Notes: generated by a model from the letters alone, not told the origin. A DNA stretch of 64,000 nt from Xenoacremonium recifei (GCA_012184525.1 WOFQ01000007.1:186001-250000); one strand, 5' to 3'; counted from the first letter of the stretch, positions 1-11,713 are shown. Numbers and translations are program-made.

Positions 1-1603
1 AAGCACGCTGGTCTCAGTTTGCTCGCTGTTCTTCATGACGACCACCATGAACTCGCCGTCGCCGTCGCTAACTGGCTGAAGGCGGCCCTGAGACGCTCTA
101 TTTTGCCTCGCTGATTCAGGTTCAGGAAGCCCGCCGTTGGTGTGCATCGCAGGATGGCCGTCAGTCACCTAACGGGAGTCTCGAATCTGACAGACGACAA
201 TGATTTGTTCAATTGTGTTCTCGTCTCAGGCCAACGTTTCTGTCACCATCATGAGGACCTAATCTGGTGGGGTTATTGGCCAACGGGACGTTGTGGCGAG
301 CCGTTCCCCCGCCAGATCTCACGCATCTCATTGTGCACACGCCCTCGAACCAACAACCACACCATCACGCCCTCGACGCCATCCATCCATCCAACCATCC
401 AAACCTCGGTACAATGGTATCTGCGGGGACAACGGACATCGCTCTTAACGTCGGGGCGAAATACCAACCCGCGCGCGTGTAATTGAGAGTTAGGCACGAC
501 ATTGGCGTTGTCACTGTTCAACAGCCCCTGATCCCGGGCTTGTGCCCCTCCTGACGTCGATGGGGTTGCGTTGGAGATCCCTTGCCCAGCTGCGAACGTG
601 ATCTAAATGACCACTGGGAGACAACACAGTCCTCAGGCCATCCTGCCTAGTTGCGCCTCAGTCCACCCTGGCTCTAGCAGGGAGACATTACCAAGATGGC
701 AAATGAGTCAACTGTGCTTATGGTACAGGAGGTGGATGCGAATTTTTGTCGGCGTTGCAGTGCCAATTTGATGAGCCCGTCGAAAACCCGAATCCCGCAG
801 TTGAGCACAACGAGGCGAGGTGAGGCGGCGAGACGCTAAAAATGGCTGTTTCGAGCACTTACAACTAGTCCCGGAGGCGAGACCCAAAGCCACCCGTGAG
901 GTCAAATCAGTGCTTAGAGATTGGGATTGCTTATTGGTTAAATGTACACACATTCCAACGCTTCGCCTGTCGGAGAATAGGAAACCCCCGTCGGTCCAGG
1001 CTGCCTCGGACATGGCCAAAGACACCGGCCTGATCTACAGAGCCAATCACTGGTTGTTAGCTTACACGCATCCTTCCCTGGTACCATGACGGGCACGCAA
1101 CTGCGAAACACGAAGAGTAGGTACATCGGACGCCTCTTTGAGGTGGGTATAGTTTGTTCGAATTGGATTTTGCGCCAAACCCCGGTGCTACACCGGTCGC
1201 CATCATTCGCACTTTCTCAGGGGCGTGTGCTTGTACGTGAGCGTTGTCGTTAGCTGCAGCTGCACCTCATTCTCAGCGGGTCTGGGGTTATCTGTGGATT
1301 TACGTTCTCGTGCAGCACGCGTTCTCGGGTGAGCAAGACGATGATGGCTTGGTTGGATTTTTCTATTTTGCAATGATGCGACAATGCGGAAGTTTAGAAA
1401 AGTGAGGTGAATTAAGTTGAAGACATAAAAAGGGCCCTTCTTCCGGCTGGAAAATGAAGCTGGCTCATCATCACTATCACCTCCATCTCAACTCATTCAA
1501 GACGCTTTACAACATCAGCCACACGACCATCTCCGTGTTCACAAACCAACTGCCCAAGCTGTCGACCAACACACAAAACATTACCAACACAACGCTTTCC
1601 AAT
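1..1603. other. Intergenic region upstream of the small-protein gene
   Basis: No open frame here has a plausible domain, codon pattern or splice structure. The last 180 bases look like a real fungal promoter and leader: an ATAAAAA TATA-like element lies near 1424-1431, followed by a C/T/A-rich leader up to the ATG at 1604. The first 100 bases read on the minus strand could hold a few codons of a gene running off the left edge, but there is too little to call. Confidence 0.5.
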
Positions 1604-1884
1604 ATGCCTTCCTCTCGATCCGGAAAGTAAGTTTGCTCTCATGTTTCTTCCCTTGATTCACACGAGGACGATGTCACTGACTTCTTGCCTCCAGCTCCTC
1701 GGGAAGCGCCGCTACCGGCGGCCGGAGCAGCTCCACTAGCGCCGGGCTCCAGACATACATCAACACCAACGACCCCTTCTCGCGCTTCATGGTTACGGGA
1801 GAGCCCACGGGCCGCGGATTCGTGAATTCAGTCGGCAAGCTGGGGGACTGGGACGACAACTGGAAGAAAATCAGTCGCCATTAA
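1604..1884 (+). CDS. Small conserved-looking protein of unknown function, 70 aa
   Basis: Two exons, 1604-1626 and 1695-1884, joined across a 68-nt intron with a GTAAGT donor and a CTCCAG acceptor. The 70-residue product starts with a Ser/Gly/Thr-rich, probably disordered stretch of about 25 residues. A compact polar segment follows, with TYINTNDPFSRF, TGEPTGRGFVNSVG and a tryptophan-rich end (GDWDDNWKK). There is no signal peptide or membrane segment. The gene is too short for simple ORF calling; support comes from consensus splice sites, a TATA-like element about 175 nt upstream and a pyrimidine-rich leader. I do not recognise a named family. The patterned C-terminal half looks constrained rather than random. 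Confidence 0.65.
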
Positions 1885-2767
1885 ATTTTCTCCCTTCGTT
1901 TTGGATACCCTGGGACAATGGTCGAGGTCGACGGGAGCCGGTGCTTGTCAACTTCTTAGTGGGGCGGGCTGCCGAGCTGTGGCTGAGGAGCTTAGCGAGC
2001 TTTGGCAGGGAGTTGGGGCGCAGTTATGGGATTTCATTACTGGCTTTGGGCGCCTTAGATGTCTGATTGGGAGTTTGGGAAAGGCGGCGCTTTCTCTTGG
2101 GCTATAAACTTTTACTTTAGAGTTGAAATTTGACTTGCACGCGCGACTTGCATGGATCCCCCTTTATCCTTTTCTAAGTGAACAACTCTATGCACATTCT
2201 TTGCACATTTAATGCACATTCCGGTCCACCACCGAGGCCCTTCTAACCCTGTCATCCGTTAGGTACGGAGCAGCACCGAGTACGAACAGACGCAAAGAAA
2301 GGAAGATTTGTGCAATACCTTCGCTGTTTCATCTTCGCCGTATCCCATCACTATCTCCAGCGAATGAGGGTCCGATTTTCTATAACCACTCCTTTTCTAT
2401 TCCGGCCACCCAGCTCTCAATCCTATTGCAACCTCCTTGCCGCCCGTGCTCTAACACCCTCCTCTGCTGTTATGTTGTCTTGCGATTTATCGTATTCCTG
2501 TTTCGCATCAGGCAGAGCGCTGAGATTACGTCGGTGTCGGCGAAATTGTTCTTCCGCCTTCAGCTGCGGAAGGAACTTTGGGATCCTACCATTGTTGCCT
2601 GACATGCCGTAGCTCAGCCGCAACGGCTGACCTGAGACGGACATAAATCCTGGAGTCGCTCGAGACAACTCTGTTTCTGTTCACCTCATGACTCTTTAGT
2701 CTCCATATCAATGATTAGCCTTGACTGAATTAAACCATCATTATTCTTCCGAAGATACCCGCCGACA
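1885..2767. other. Intergenic region before the NACHT-ankyrin gene
   Basis: About 880 bases holding the 3' end of the small gene and the leader of the ankyrin gene. The ORFs of 60-100 codons here on both strands lack any recognisable domain. I see no repeat or RNA gene. Confidence 0.5.
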
Positions 2768-5700
2768 ATGGCTGGGTCAGACTCAGAGCGCGCCTCAAGT
2801 GGAGATGACGTCGTCCTCATCAACCCCGACGACGTCAGTAATTACAACGAAGAAAACATCCTCCCACAACCACCAGAAACAATCGCTCGCATTCGAGCGT
2901 GGCTAACGCCCACCGATTACTCCTCAGATGACAGCGAATACCAAAAGCACCGAGCATCGCATCTTGCTGGGACCTGCATATGGCTGCCATCTCTCGACCA
3001 GTTCCAACAATGGCGCAACGGCGAAGATAATGGTCTTTTGTGGATCAAGGGTATTCCAGGCTCTGGCAAATCAGTTTATGCAGCGACATTAGCAGAGGAG
3101 TTCTTCCGAGAAGGCGTCCCAGTACTGTATTTCTTCTTCCGTCAGATCATCGATGCGAATCATCAGCCGGTCAACTTACTTCGAGACTGGCTGGACCAGA
3201 TCTTGCTATTCAGCCCTCCTCTGCAAAAAACATTAAAATCTCTCATTGAAGATGGACGGTCTCTCGATAGCGTTGCCATCGATGACTTTTGGGATTATCT
3301 TGGCACTGCTCTCGCCCAGTTGCCCCGCGTTTACTGTGTTGCCGACGCCCTGGATGAGATGGACCAGGAAAATGCGACTTTTATTCAGCACTTGGCTGCT
3401 CTTGGCCACTGGAGGCCAGCCCACGTCAAAGTTTTGATGACCAGCCGTCCTGTTGTCGCCGTCGAGACCCCGTTGAGACATACCGATTATATCGAAGTTC
3501 GTTTGGAGGAGAAGATGGTCGATGTGGACATCGCTACGTATGTGCGGTGCAGTCTGGAAGGCAGTGAAATCTCAGATGCCGATCGAGAATTGGTCAAGGA
3601 GGCCGTTCCGGGTCGGGCCAATGGCCTCTTCCTTTACGCAAAACTTGCCATGGCCGCATTCCTTCGTCCAAACGCTGATATCCAGAGCGTTCTGGCTGAT
3701 CTTCCGTTGGATCTGAATGAGATGTATACAAACATTCTGCATGAGCATGTAAGGCGTTCGGGTATCTCAGCAGAGATCCAATTACTCATCCTCAAATGGG
3801 TTACACATGCCGTCCGACCCCTTCGACTTCTGGAGCTTGCGGATATGATCAAGACTACGGAGAGCCAGGCTGGAAAGTTGAGCCTGAAAGATGCTAAGGG
3901 TCTGGTTCGCACTGCATGCGGGCCTTTGCTGGAAATTCTTCCCGACGAGACCGTCAGTGTCGTACACCATTCTCTGACGGAGTTCCTCGTTGGCGCCACA
4001 AGGCAAGACAAGTCAACTTCTTTCCCTGTGCTAGATCCTGGTTCAACCCATTATCAACTCGCTGTAACGTGTCTAACATATATGACTTCTGGATCTGCCG
4101 AAAACGACGAGGTGGAACGCTTATCCTCAAGATCTCCTTTCGCATACTATGTGCTCGACAATTGGGATCTGCATGCTACTCGAGCAGACTGGGAAGGAAA
4201 TGACAATACTCGACTATACGACTGCATCGAGATGTTCATGAACGATGTTAAGGTCCGGAATACGTGGATATTGGACTCCTGGAGGGACCCGGAACGACAC
4301 GAGTGGGACCTTACACGAATAAGTTCATTACATATCGCCGCATATTGTGGGTTCTCGAAGTACATATCTATGCTTCTCACTCGAGATGGTATCGACCAGG
4401 TCGACCAGCGTGATCCTATCGGCAGGACACCATTATCGTTGGCTGCCGGGCGTGGCCACTGGCATACTGTTGAGGTCTTGATACGGGCTGGTGCCAATCC
4501 TAAATCCGAAGATGACGACGCGCAAGCACCCATTCACGAGGCTGCTAAACACAACCACTCCGAAGTTGTGAGATTGCTCCTAAAGGCTGGAGCTGATCCA
4601 CTGTCATCGGGTCCCAGTGCGACTAGGTATACACCGGCATGGGAAGGCTCCCCTCTATTCCACGCCTGCGTGAATGGGCATCTTGAGGCTCTGGAAGCCA
4701 TGATGCCATTTTTGCAACCGATCCACAAACAACATGCCCTCTACTGGGCGGCGGAATATCGCCGTCCCCGTTTGGTGAGACAGATTCTCCAGGCACCCGA
4801 TGTCGATCCAAATCACAAAATCGGCGCCCAGACGCCGCTCCTTATAGCCTCTATGTTTGGGGATCTCGAATCAATTGAAACTCTCATCGAACATGGGGCT
4901 AAGCCTGATATCGAGTGTCCCTTGGGCTCGAATCCGCATTTAAAAACTCTACCTTGTACACGTGTAGCACTCATGGAGCTGGCTGGTCGTGATCGTTATG
5001 AAGTGTCAATGGATCCTGATGAGTTCGAGCGAGCGCTTTCACTGATGATACGAGCTGGCGCAGATATTGATTGGCGAGATTCTTATGGGCGCACGGCTCT
5101 TCACACAGCGACGAGCCTCGCAGTGGTTAAACTACTTCTGAAAGCAGGTGCTGATCCGCATGCCACGACGGATGAGGGACAGACGGTACTTCATCTCTGC
5201 CCAGCCATTAAAGACGTTGATTGTCTTCGACTTGTTGTGGAAGAGGCCGGAGTTGACATAAATAAGAAAAATCGTGTTCACGGCCAGACTCCTCTCCAGA
5301 GCGCAATTTCTTGGTGCCCGAAACTTGCGCTGAACATCCTGGACTTCAAGCCCGATCTCGATATCGCGGATAACGATGGGAACACTGCGCTGCATCACGC
5401 ACTTGCCTCTGCACCGAGGTTTAACGGCCTAGAAGAATGCGAAGATGTCCTCTACCAGCTACTCAATGCTGGGGCCAACCCCGACATCCGAAATTCTAGG
5501 GGCGAAACACCTCTGCACATCCTAGCCTCCTGCCCAGAAATGGCCTGGAACGATGATCTACTTCGAACGCTCTTGGACCGTGGCGCTGACATCAATGCAA
5601 AAGATGGTCAGGCACGGACGCCATTGTTCCGTATTATTGAAGACATCAATCGATGTATGGTCGGTCCCGTCTCTATTATAGACCGATTCGTCAGCCTAGG

Positions 5701-8700
5701 CGCAAGTCTCGATGTCAGGGACGCTAAAGGGAGGTCCCTGCTTCATGAATGTCTCCGTCTTGGGACTAATAAGAGTTTATTGGTGTACCGGCACCTTGTC
5801 GGTCTTGGCCTCTCGCCATTCATGGTAGACCATGATGGCAATACATTGGTTCATGAGATAGCGAACAAAGAGCGCTCTTTATGGAGTACCACTGATCTTC
5901 TGTCGGATGTCAGGGCCGCTGGACTTGATATCAGCAAGCCCAACAATACCGGAATGACAGCATTGCACTTTCTGGCCCAGAAATCATGTAGAGACAATAG
6001 AGACACGATACACGCTCTTGAATGGCTTTCAAAGCATTCGACGGTCATTAACGACGCAGACTCTAGAGGGCTTCGACCTATACATCTGGCAACCTCAGTC
6101 TCGAGCTGTACAGTGGAATGTTTTCTTGAGGCTAGGGCAAATCCATTTGTGCAGGCATTTGACGGGACGAACGTCTTACATATAGCGACGAAGTGCCAGA
6201 AAATCGATACCCTTGGGAACCTCCTACGACGAATGAAGGATACCGACCCTACGGCTACTGCATTAGCAGTGAACGCGAAAGACGAAAGCGAGATGTCCCC
6301 TCTTCACTACGCTTGTCGTTCTGGGAGTTTGGAGGCAGTTTCCTTGCTGCTTGAAGCCGGAGCTGATCCCAACTTGCCGTATAATATATTTCGCAATGAG
6401 AAACCTCCGTCGCAGGTCTTTACTCCGTTTAGGCCGATCGGTGTGGTTGCCGATGGGTTACGAGCGCGCCGGTCCAGACTTTCAAGAATTCCTAGAGAGG
6501 CGAAGATGTTTCCCCCCATACTCCAATGCGCACGTGCTGAGGAGGAATTGTTTCTCTGGGATGCGTCCAAGCCGAGTAAGACTGGATTACTAGCAGCGGG
6601 CTTGACTGCACGAGACGACACTCGACCCTGTCCCCGCGACTCTATCACCTCATCCTTCCATGGCTGTGATTCACCTTTCCATGAAACCTGCAGCGACAGT
6701 TCACAAGTCTCGCGCTATGAAGAAATCACAACACTTCTGTTGTCAGCGGGGGCGAAACCTTCATTAGACACATCAGGGGCTTCCATAATAGATGCCGTTG
6801 AGTACACTGCTGAAAACCGGGACGATAGGAACGTCAAGAATCTTTGGGATCTCCAAGAACGCATTGGGGGTAACCAAATCCTTACTTCGCTATCTGTCAA
6901 GGCACAAATGAGCCTTGCCCGACGGCAATCCGACATGAAGGTTCTCCGTGAAGTTACGCTCGCCAAGCCAGGGGATGTCACGTGGAATGTCGTTTCAGAC
7001 GTGCTCAAGGAGGGCCAGTTCTCCTTAGTCACAGATCTCTATCATGCAGGAGTCGACTTTCTCGAAGCCCGTGGCCACCAGGTTCCGATTCTACAAGGTC
7101 TTGCCTCAGAGGGCTTTGCTAAGTTACTGGATCAATGCTGCACACCTGAGGACGTGGCACGATTCGATGACATTGAGTGGTGTGCTCAACGATATGAGCA
7201 ATTAAAAAGACACGTCCCGGGGTATTGCGGAACCTGGTACCAGCCTCTCCTTCATACTGCATGCCGTCGGTTGCTGCCGAACATGGACGTCGTTAAAATT
7301 CTTGTGGAGAAGAAGAAAGCCCACGTCAATGCCAGATTCAGTCCAGACCTCTCGGGCACATACGGCGACGCAACAGCACTGCACTATCTCGCCGAGGGAA
7401 AGGCATGGTGGCATATAGCTCTGGCGCTTCCCTACCTAGTGTCCGAAGGGGCAGATTTGCATGCCCGTGATCGCAATGGCCAACCCCCGTTGCGAAACGC
7501 CCTGACGGCGAGAAATTTGAGGACGGGACCCTATGCGTTAGATGCTATTCGAAAACTAATCGACCTTGGTGCCGATATCAACGACGTCGACAAGGCTGGC
7601 AAGTCGTGCCTTGCTATTGCGGGTCAAGATCCGGCCGTGATCAAGTTGTTGATTGATCACGGGGCAAGCGTTAGCCCGGAAGCAATCGAAACCGTAGCCG
7701 TCTCCCTAGATATTGAAGCTTTGCATGCGCTTCTATCGAACCCGAAGACATCGAATTTGGATGAACTTTGGAATCCGAAAAGCAAGCCACCAAAGAACCT
7801 GACGCCCTCCACGCGCCCAAGAGGCTGCATTCCGGGAGACGTCTTGGTCCGCGTAAGCCAGATCAGGAGGGAAGATGCAGGCATTCGTTCGGCGAAGATG
7901 ATGAGAGCGCTCTTAGAGGTGGGTGCCAGTCCTTATAGTCGATATTCCGATTACAAGTGGCGGAACGGCCTGTCTTATGACCCATACCACGCGATGGAGC
8001 CGCAGAATCGTGCAAGCAGGACGTTCTGGCAAGAAGACAAGAACGGGTACGCGGCAACTCAAGAGCCTGGCGAGTTGAGCAATCCTGATGACAAAAGAGT
8101 GCGCGTGAAACTCACTGTATTTCACGAGATTCTCCGCAACGGATGGTGTTACAAGCCAATCTTTGACCTAGACCACCTTGACTTGGAGCATCGAGATGCT
8201 TGCGGCCGGACACCTTTCATGGCGGCATGCTTTTGCTACAACAACGCAAACGCGGTGGAGGCCATCGACCTTCTGCTGAAACGGGGAGCTAACCCCCTGG
8301 CGGTCGACAATCTGGGCCGGAACGTTTTGCATTTACTTCTCGGGGGAGGTTCCAAGTTGAAAGCTTGGCTTGCCGCCCTGAAACTATTAGAAGATGCCTT
8401 CCCGGCGCTCATCAATCAGCCGGACAAGTTTGGATACTATCCCTTGCACTATGGGCTTGCAAACTACCTCAACGTGGTTTTTGAGTTTGGTGAGGCTTCT
8501 AGACCTATTGGTGATGTACTCGCCAACAAGTGGACGGATCCAACGGTGCTGGATGGCGATGGCAACAGTGCATTGCATTATCTGAGCCCCGGGCTGGCCA
8601 ACTTGCCACGCGCCCTGCATGCAAACACTCAGCCACTATTCCGCAAGTTCGTCGAGCTAGGTTTGGACGTCAACCACAGGAACCACGCGGGGCAGACGCC

Positions 8701-9046
8701 CATCCACTTCCTGCGGCCAACGGACGTGGCGGAAGCCAGCTATATCACAAAGGCAGCTGAGTTCATGGACGAGATGGGTGCTGACTGGAAGGCGAGGGAT
8801 AACCGCGGACAGACTGTGTTGCATCAGATGGCGACTCTAGACAGGCAGACATTCAGGGAGGCCATGGCAAGGGGGGTGGACGAGCTGCTGGAGGATGTGG
8901 ATGGGCGAACGAGCTTGGATGTTGCGGCGGCAGCGGAGAACGAAGAGGTGCTGGGTCTTTTCCGGAAGACAGCGCCAAGAAAGCGCCATGAGACGGTACA
9001 AACGTTGAGTGAGCAGGTTTTGGGTCGACCACAACTCTATGATTGA
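2768..9046 (+). CDS. NACHT P-loop NTPase with long ankyrin array (fungal NLR-like), 2092 aa
   Basis: A single uninterrupted exon. Residues 95-102 are a P-loop (GIPGSGKS), preceded by the fungal lead-in SHLAGTCIWL at about 64-73. A Walker B-like VADALDEMD lies at about 191-199, so residues of roughly 65-420 form a NACHT/STAND NTPase module. Ankyrin repeats run from about residue 520 (LHIAAYCGF) almost to the end, with many clear TPLxxA/LLxxGADP units. They are broken by a non-ankyrin insert at about 1210-1310. No HET, Goodbye, patatin or other known N-terminal effector domain is visible before the NTPase. Fungal NLRs of this layout are known or suspected in non-self recognition; the ligand and role here are unknown. 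The start is the first ATG of the frame, in good context (A at -3). Such genes often carry introns; this one has none over 6.3 kb. Confidence 0.9.
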   Translation: MAGSDSERASSGDDVVLINPDDVSNYNEENILPQPPETIARIRAWLTPTDYSSDDSEYQKHRASHLAGTCIWLPSLDQFQQWRNGEDNGLLWIKGIPGSGKSVYAATLAEEFFREGVPVLYFFFRQIIDANHQPVNLLRDWLDQILLFSPPLQKTLKSLIEDGRSLDSVAIDDFWDYLGTALAQLPRVYCVADALDEMDQENATFIQHLAALGHWRPAHVKVLMTSRPVVAVETPLRHTDYIEVRLEEKMVDVDIATYVRCSLEGSEISDADRELVKEAVPGRANGLFLYAKLAMAAFLRPNADIQSVLADLPLDLNEMYTNILHEHVRRSGISAEIQLLILKWVTHAVRPLRLLELADMIKTTESQAGKLSLKDAKGLVRTACGPLLEILPDETVSVVHHSLTEFLVGATRQDKSTSFPVLDPGSTHYQLAVTCLTYMTSGSAENDEVERLSSRSPFAYYVLDNWDLHATRADWEGNDNTRLYDCIEMFMNDVKVRNTWILDSWRDPERHEWDLTRISSLHIAAYCGFSKYISMLLTRDGIDQVDQRDPIGRTPLSLAAGRGHWHTVEVLIRAGANPKSEDDDAQAPIHEAAKHNHSEVVRLLLKAGADPLSSGPSATRYTPAWEGSPLFHACVNGHLEALEAMMPFLQPIHKQHALYWAAEYRRPRLVRQILQAPDVDPNHKIGAQTPLLIASMFGDLESIETLIEHGAKPDIECPLGSNPHLKTLPCTRVALMELAGRDRYEVSMDPDEFERALSLMIRAGADIDWRDSYGRTALHTATSLAVVKLLLKAGADPHATTDEGQTVLHLCPAIKDVDCLRLVVEEAGVDINKKNRVHGQTPLQSAISWCPKLALNILDFKPDLDIADNDGNTALHHALASAPRFNGLEECEDVLYQLLNAGANPDIRNSRGETPLHILASCPEMAWNDDLLRTLLDRGADINAKDGQARTPLFRIIEDINRCMVGPVSIIDRFVSLGASLDVRDAKGRSLLHECLRLGTNKSLLVYRHLVGLGLSPFMVDHDGNTLVHEIANKERSLWSTTDLLSDVRAAGLDISKPNNTGMTALHFLAQKSCRDNRDTIHALEWLSKHSTVINDADSRGLRPIHLATSVSSCTVECFLEARANPFVQAFDGTNVLHIATKCQKIDTLGNLLRRMKDTDPTATALAVNAKDESEMSPLHYACRSGSLEAVSLLLEAGADPNLPYNIFRNEKPPSQVFTPFRPIGVVADGLRARRSRLSRIPREAKMFPPILQCARAEEELFLWDASKPSKTGLLAAGLTARDDTRPCPRDSITSSFHGCDSPFHETCSDSSQVSRYEEITTLLLSAGAKPSLDTSGASIIDAVEYTAENRDDRNVKNLWDLQERIGGNQILTSLSVKAQMSLARRQSDMKVLREVTLAKPGDVTWNVVSDVLKEGQFSLVTDLYHAGVDFLEARGHQVPILQGLASEGFAKLLDQCCTPEDVARFDDIEWCAQRYEQLKRHVPGYCGTWYQPLLHTACRRLLPNMDVVKILVEKKKAHVNARFSPDLSGTYGDATALHYLAEGKAWWHIALALPYLVSEGADLHARDRNGQPPLRNALTARNLRTGPYALDAIRKLIDLGADINDVDKAGKSCLAIAGQDPAVIKLLIDHGASVSPEAIETVAVSLDIEALHALLSNPKTSNLDELWNPKSKPPKNLTPSTRPRGCIPGDVLVRVSQIRREDAGIRSAKMMRALLEVGASPYSRYSDYKWRNGLSYDPYHAMEPQNRASRTFWQEDKNGYAATQEPGELSNPDDKRVRVKLTVFHEILRNGWCYKPIFDLDHLDLEHRDACGRTPFMAACFCYNNANAVEAIDLLLKRGANPLAVDNLGRNVLHLLLGGGSKLKAWLAALKLLEDAFPALINQPDKFGYYPLHYGLANYLNVVFEFGEASRPIGDVLANKWTDPTVLDGDGNSALHYLSPGLANLPRALHANTQPLFRKFVELGLDVNHRNHAGQTPIHFLRPTDVAEASYITKAAEFMDEMGADWKARDNRGQTVLHQMATLDRQTFREAMARGVDELLEDVDGRTSLDVAAAAENEEVLGLFRKTAPRKRHETVQTLSEQVLGRPQLYD

Positions 9047-9867
9047 ATGGCTTGGAGAACATGTTCCTGATGGAAGAGGTGAGACTTGTAAGCCCTGGAC
9101 TTATGGACTTGATGCTGACCCCGGAGCCGTCTTACTCCCTCCCTCACTGTAGGGCTGCCGGCTGTCAAAGACCGGGAGTGGGCGGCGGATCTCAGATGGC
9201 GTTGCATTGCAAGTTGCCGAGAGAGATCGGGCAGCGCAGCCAATGGCAGGCCAACTTAACCGGGCGAGCCAAACACGTTGGAAAACGACGCGAGGTGAGT
9301 GGTGAGGTGGGGCGGACGGGATGGAGGCGCGGTCAAAGTCCGACAGGCGAGGCTATTGATAGTGATATAGAGATAAGAGATGTTTAGGACACTCAAGAAT
9401 CAACATCGAGAGAAGGGAAAGGGACGATATATGACCAGTCTGGATCTGCTGTCGTGGAGTCTGTCATTACCAAGACTGACCCCCAGACGGCATCCCGTTG
9501 GCTGGTGCAAAAAGGAGGCTCAAAAACCAAAGCAGCTCGCCTCGCCTCCCTTTGGCCCGGTCCGTGCAGCGCTTCGGCCGCGAATTATCCGAGTATTCCC
9601 GACGAGGCCAGCCCCAGTCTTTTTTCGGGCCCGGACAGGAGCTGGTTGGCTCTTCCCCAGCAGCCGGTCGCCCCCATTACAGCAGAAAAAGAACTCAAAA
9701 CACAATTTTTCAACCTACCCGGACTCTCTTATCCCTTCGTCATCCGCCTCATCCAGCTCCAGCCCTTCGCATCCAGAAATCCGTCACGCCCGGATTTCCT
9801 GCCCATCTCCGCTCATCCCTTTTTCTTTCGCTGTTGACGAACGCTCTCCTCGTCAGCTCTCGTCACA
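9047..9867. other. Intergenic region / MIR1 promoter and leader
   Basis: No supported gene. The final 150 bases are rich in C/T tracts (CCTCGTC, CTTTTTCTTTC) as in highly expressed fungal genes, and lead into the ATG at 9868. ORFs through 9380-9990 are shadows of this leader and the first MIR1 exon. Confidence 0.5.
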
Positions 9868-11077
9868 ATGGCTGCCGCCGCTGCCCAGATCCCCAAGGTC
9901 GCTGAGCCCGAGAAGCTCTCCGGCGCTGCTCTCTACAGCCGCTTCGCCCTGGCCGGTGCCGTCTGCTGCTCCGTCACCCACGGCGGTCTGACTCCCGTCG
10001 ATGTGTATGTGCTTTCCTGGCGGTCAATGGCTTGGTCTCGATGCGCATCTGCTGGTTCTGCGCAGGTTGGCGGTCAATTGATTGCGCCCCCCCTGTGCGA
10101 AGCTTGTGATCCGCGTCTTACCGGCCACGCCCACCTGATATACCGCCTTCAATGCTTGCTGACACGCCCTCCCACAGCGTCAAGACCCGAATCCAGCTCG
10201 ACCCGGCCACCTACAACCGCGGTCTGATCGGTGGCTTCCGACAAGTCGTCCAGAACGAGGGTGCCGGTGCTCTGCTCACCGGTGCCGGCCCTACCTTCGC
10301 CGGTTACTTCCTCCAGGGCGCCTTCAAGTTCGGCGGTTACGAGTTCTTCAAGCAGCAGTGCATCAACACCCTTGGCCTCGAGACTGCTAAGAACAACCGA
10401 ACTGCTGTCTACGTCGTCTCTGCTGGTTGCGCCGAGTTCTTCGCCGACATCGCCCTGTGCCCCCTTGAGGCCACCCGTATCCGTCTCGTCTCCGAGCCCA
10501 CCTATGCCAACGGCCTCATCGGTGGCTTCAGCAAGATGCTCCGAACTGAGGGTATCGGCGCTTTCTACGCTGGTTTCGGTCCCATCCTGTTCAAGCAGTA
10601 AGTAGCATTTCGGTCGTTTCGGACTCTTATCCCCGGCAGTCCGCGGCTATTTTTGGTTTGCGTCAAAGCGCTGACAAGACTTCACCTCACAGGATCCCTT
10701 ACACCATCGCCAAGTTCGTCGTCTACGAGAAGGTTGCTGAGGCTGTCTTCCGCCAGTGGCCCAAGGAGAAGATGTCCGACGGCATGCAGACTGTTGCCAA
10801 CCTTGGCTCCGGTCTGATTGCCGGTTTCGCCGCCGCCATCATCTCCCAGCCCGCCGACACCATGCTTTCCAAGATCAACAAGACCAAGGGTCTCCCCGGT
10901 GAGGGTACCACCTCCCGCCTGATCAAGATCGCCAAGGAGCTTGGCCTCCGAGGCTCCTTCTCCGGTATTGGTGCCCGTCTCTTCATGGTCGGTACCCTTA
11001 CTGCCGGTCAGTTCGCCATCTACGGTGACCTGAAGAAGGCTCTCGGCGCCGTCGGTGGTGTCGAGATCGCCAAATAA
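9868..11077 (+). CDS. MIR1: Mitochondrial phosphate carrier, 313 aa
   Basis: Three exons: 9868-10004, 10178-10597 and 10693-11077. Introns have GTATGT and GTAAGT donors and CAG acceptors, and the first carries a GCTGAC branch site. The protein has the three mitochondrial-carrier repeats, each opening with the PxD/E signature: [20 protein letters not shown] and [10 protein letters not shown]. Strings such as [18 protein letters not shown] and [17 protein letters not shown] are those of the Mir1/PiC phosphate carrier rather than other carriers. It brings inorganic phosphate into the matrix across the inner membrane for ATP synthesis. Length matches yeast Mir1 (about 311). Codon choice is strongly C-ending, consistent with high expression. 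Confidence 0.95.
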
Positions 11078-11713
11078 GCGAATCGTGTTGTACGATGATG
11101 ACAGGGGACGGGGGTGAACGTTGTGAGGGTGGAGAGTCCTAGGGAGCCGTGGCTCTGACAGTGCCCAAGGGCTGGGCCTGGTGCAGTCGCTGCAGTTCGC
11201 TTTGCGTGCATAGAAAAGCGGGCTGTATACGGCCTGGGGCAGGTCCGAAAAGCGCAATCCGTCTCGAGAACGTGACCTGTTGGGGGAAAATCAGGGGAAA
11301 TATCTCGTTTTCATCTCATGTTTGCCTCTCATATGTGGGAATACCATAGAATGGGCAGACGGGTGGCATCCCCGCCGAAGGGTTGTATAATAGTCCATTT
11401 TTTATGCGTTGAAATCATAGACTTGGGAGTTTCTCTTTGAACTCTTCTTTACTATACCTCCATCCGAAAGCCAGCACATTTGCATGTGAAGTCAATAAAA
11501 TGTCTTTGCTTTGTTTGTAGCTCCAGTGGCGACCTTATGTGGAGTTTTCTCTCAGAAGACCCGGCCGGCTTCTTCCCGCGCTTATCGCCGTGCTAGTGCT
11601 ATCTTATCTTATCGGCCCAGAACTTTGCCCAAAATTTCTTCGATATTGATCCCCCACCACCGGTTTCTACTGTACTGCAACGGCCCTTGAAGAAAAGGGC
11701 GATTTTCGTCACA
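11078..11713. other. Intergenic region between MIR1 and SDA1
   Basis: Holds the MIR1 3' region and the SDA1 promoter. No coding or RNA feature seen. An AATAAAA-like polyadenylation element lies near 11494-11500. Confidence 0.5.

Noticed and set aside
142..521. Overlapping ORFs of 71-114 codons near the left edge
   Set aside because: Three frames and both strands are open over the same bases, with no motif; chance ORFs are more likely.
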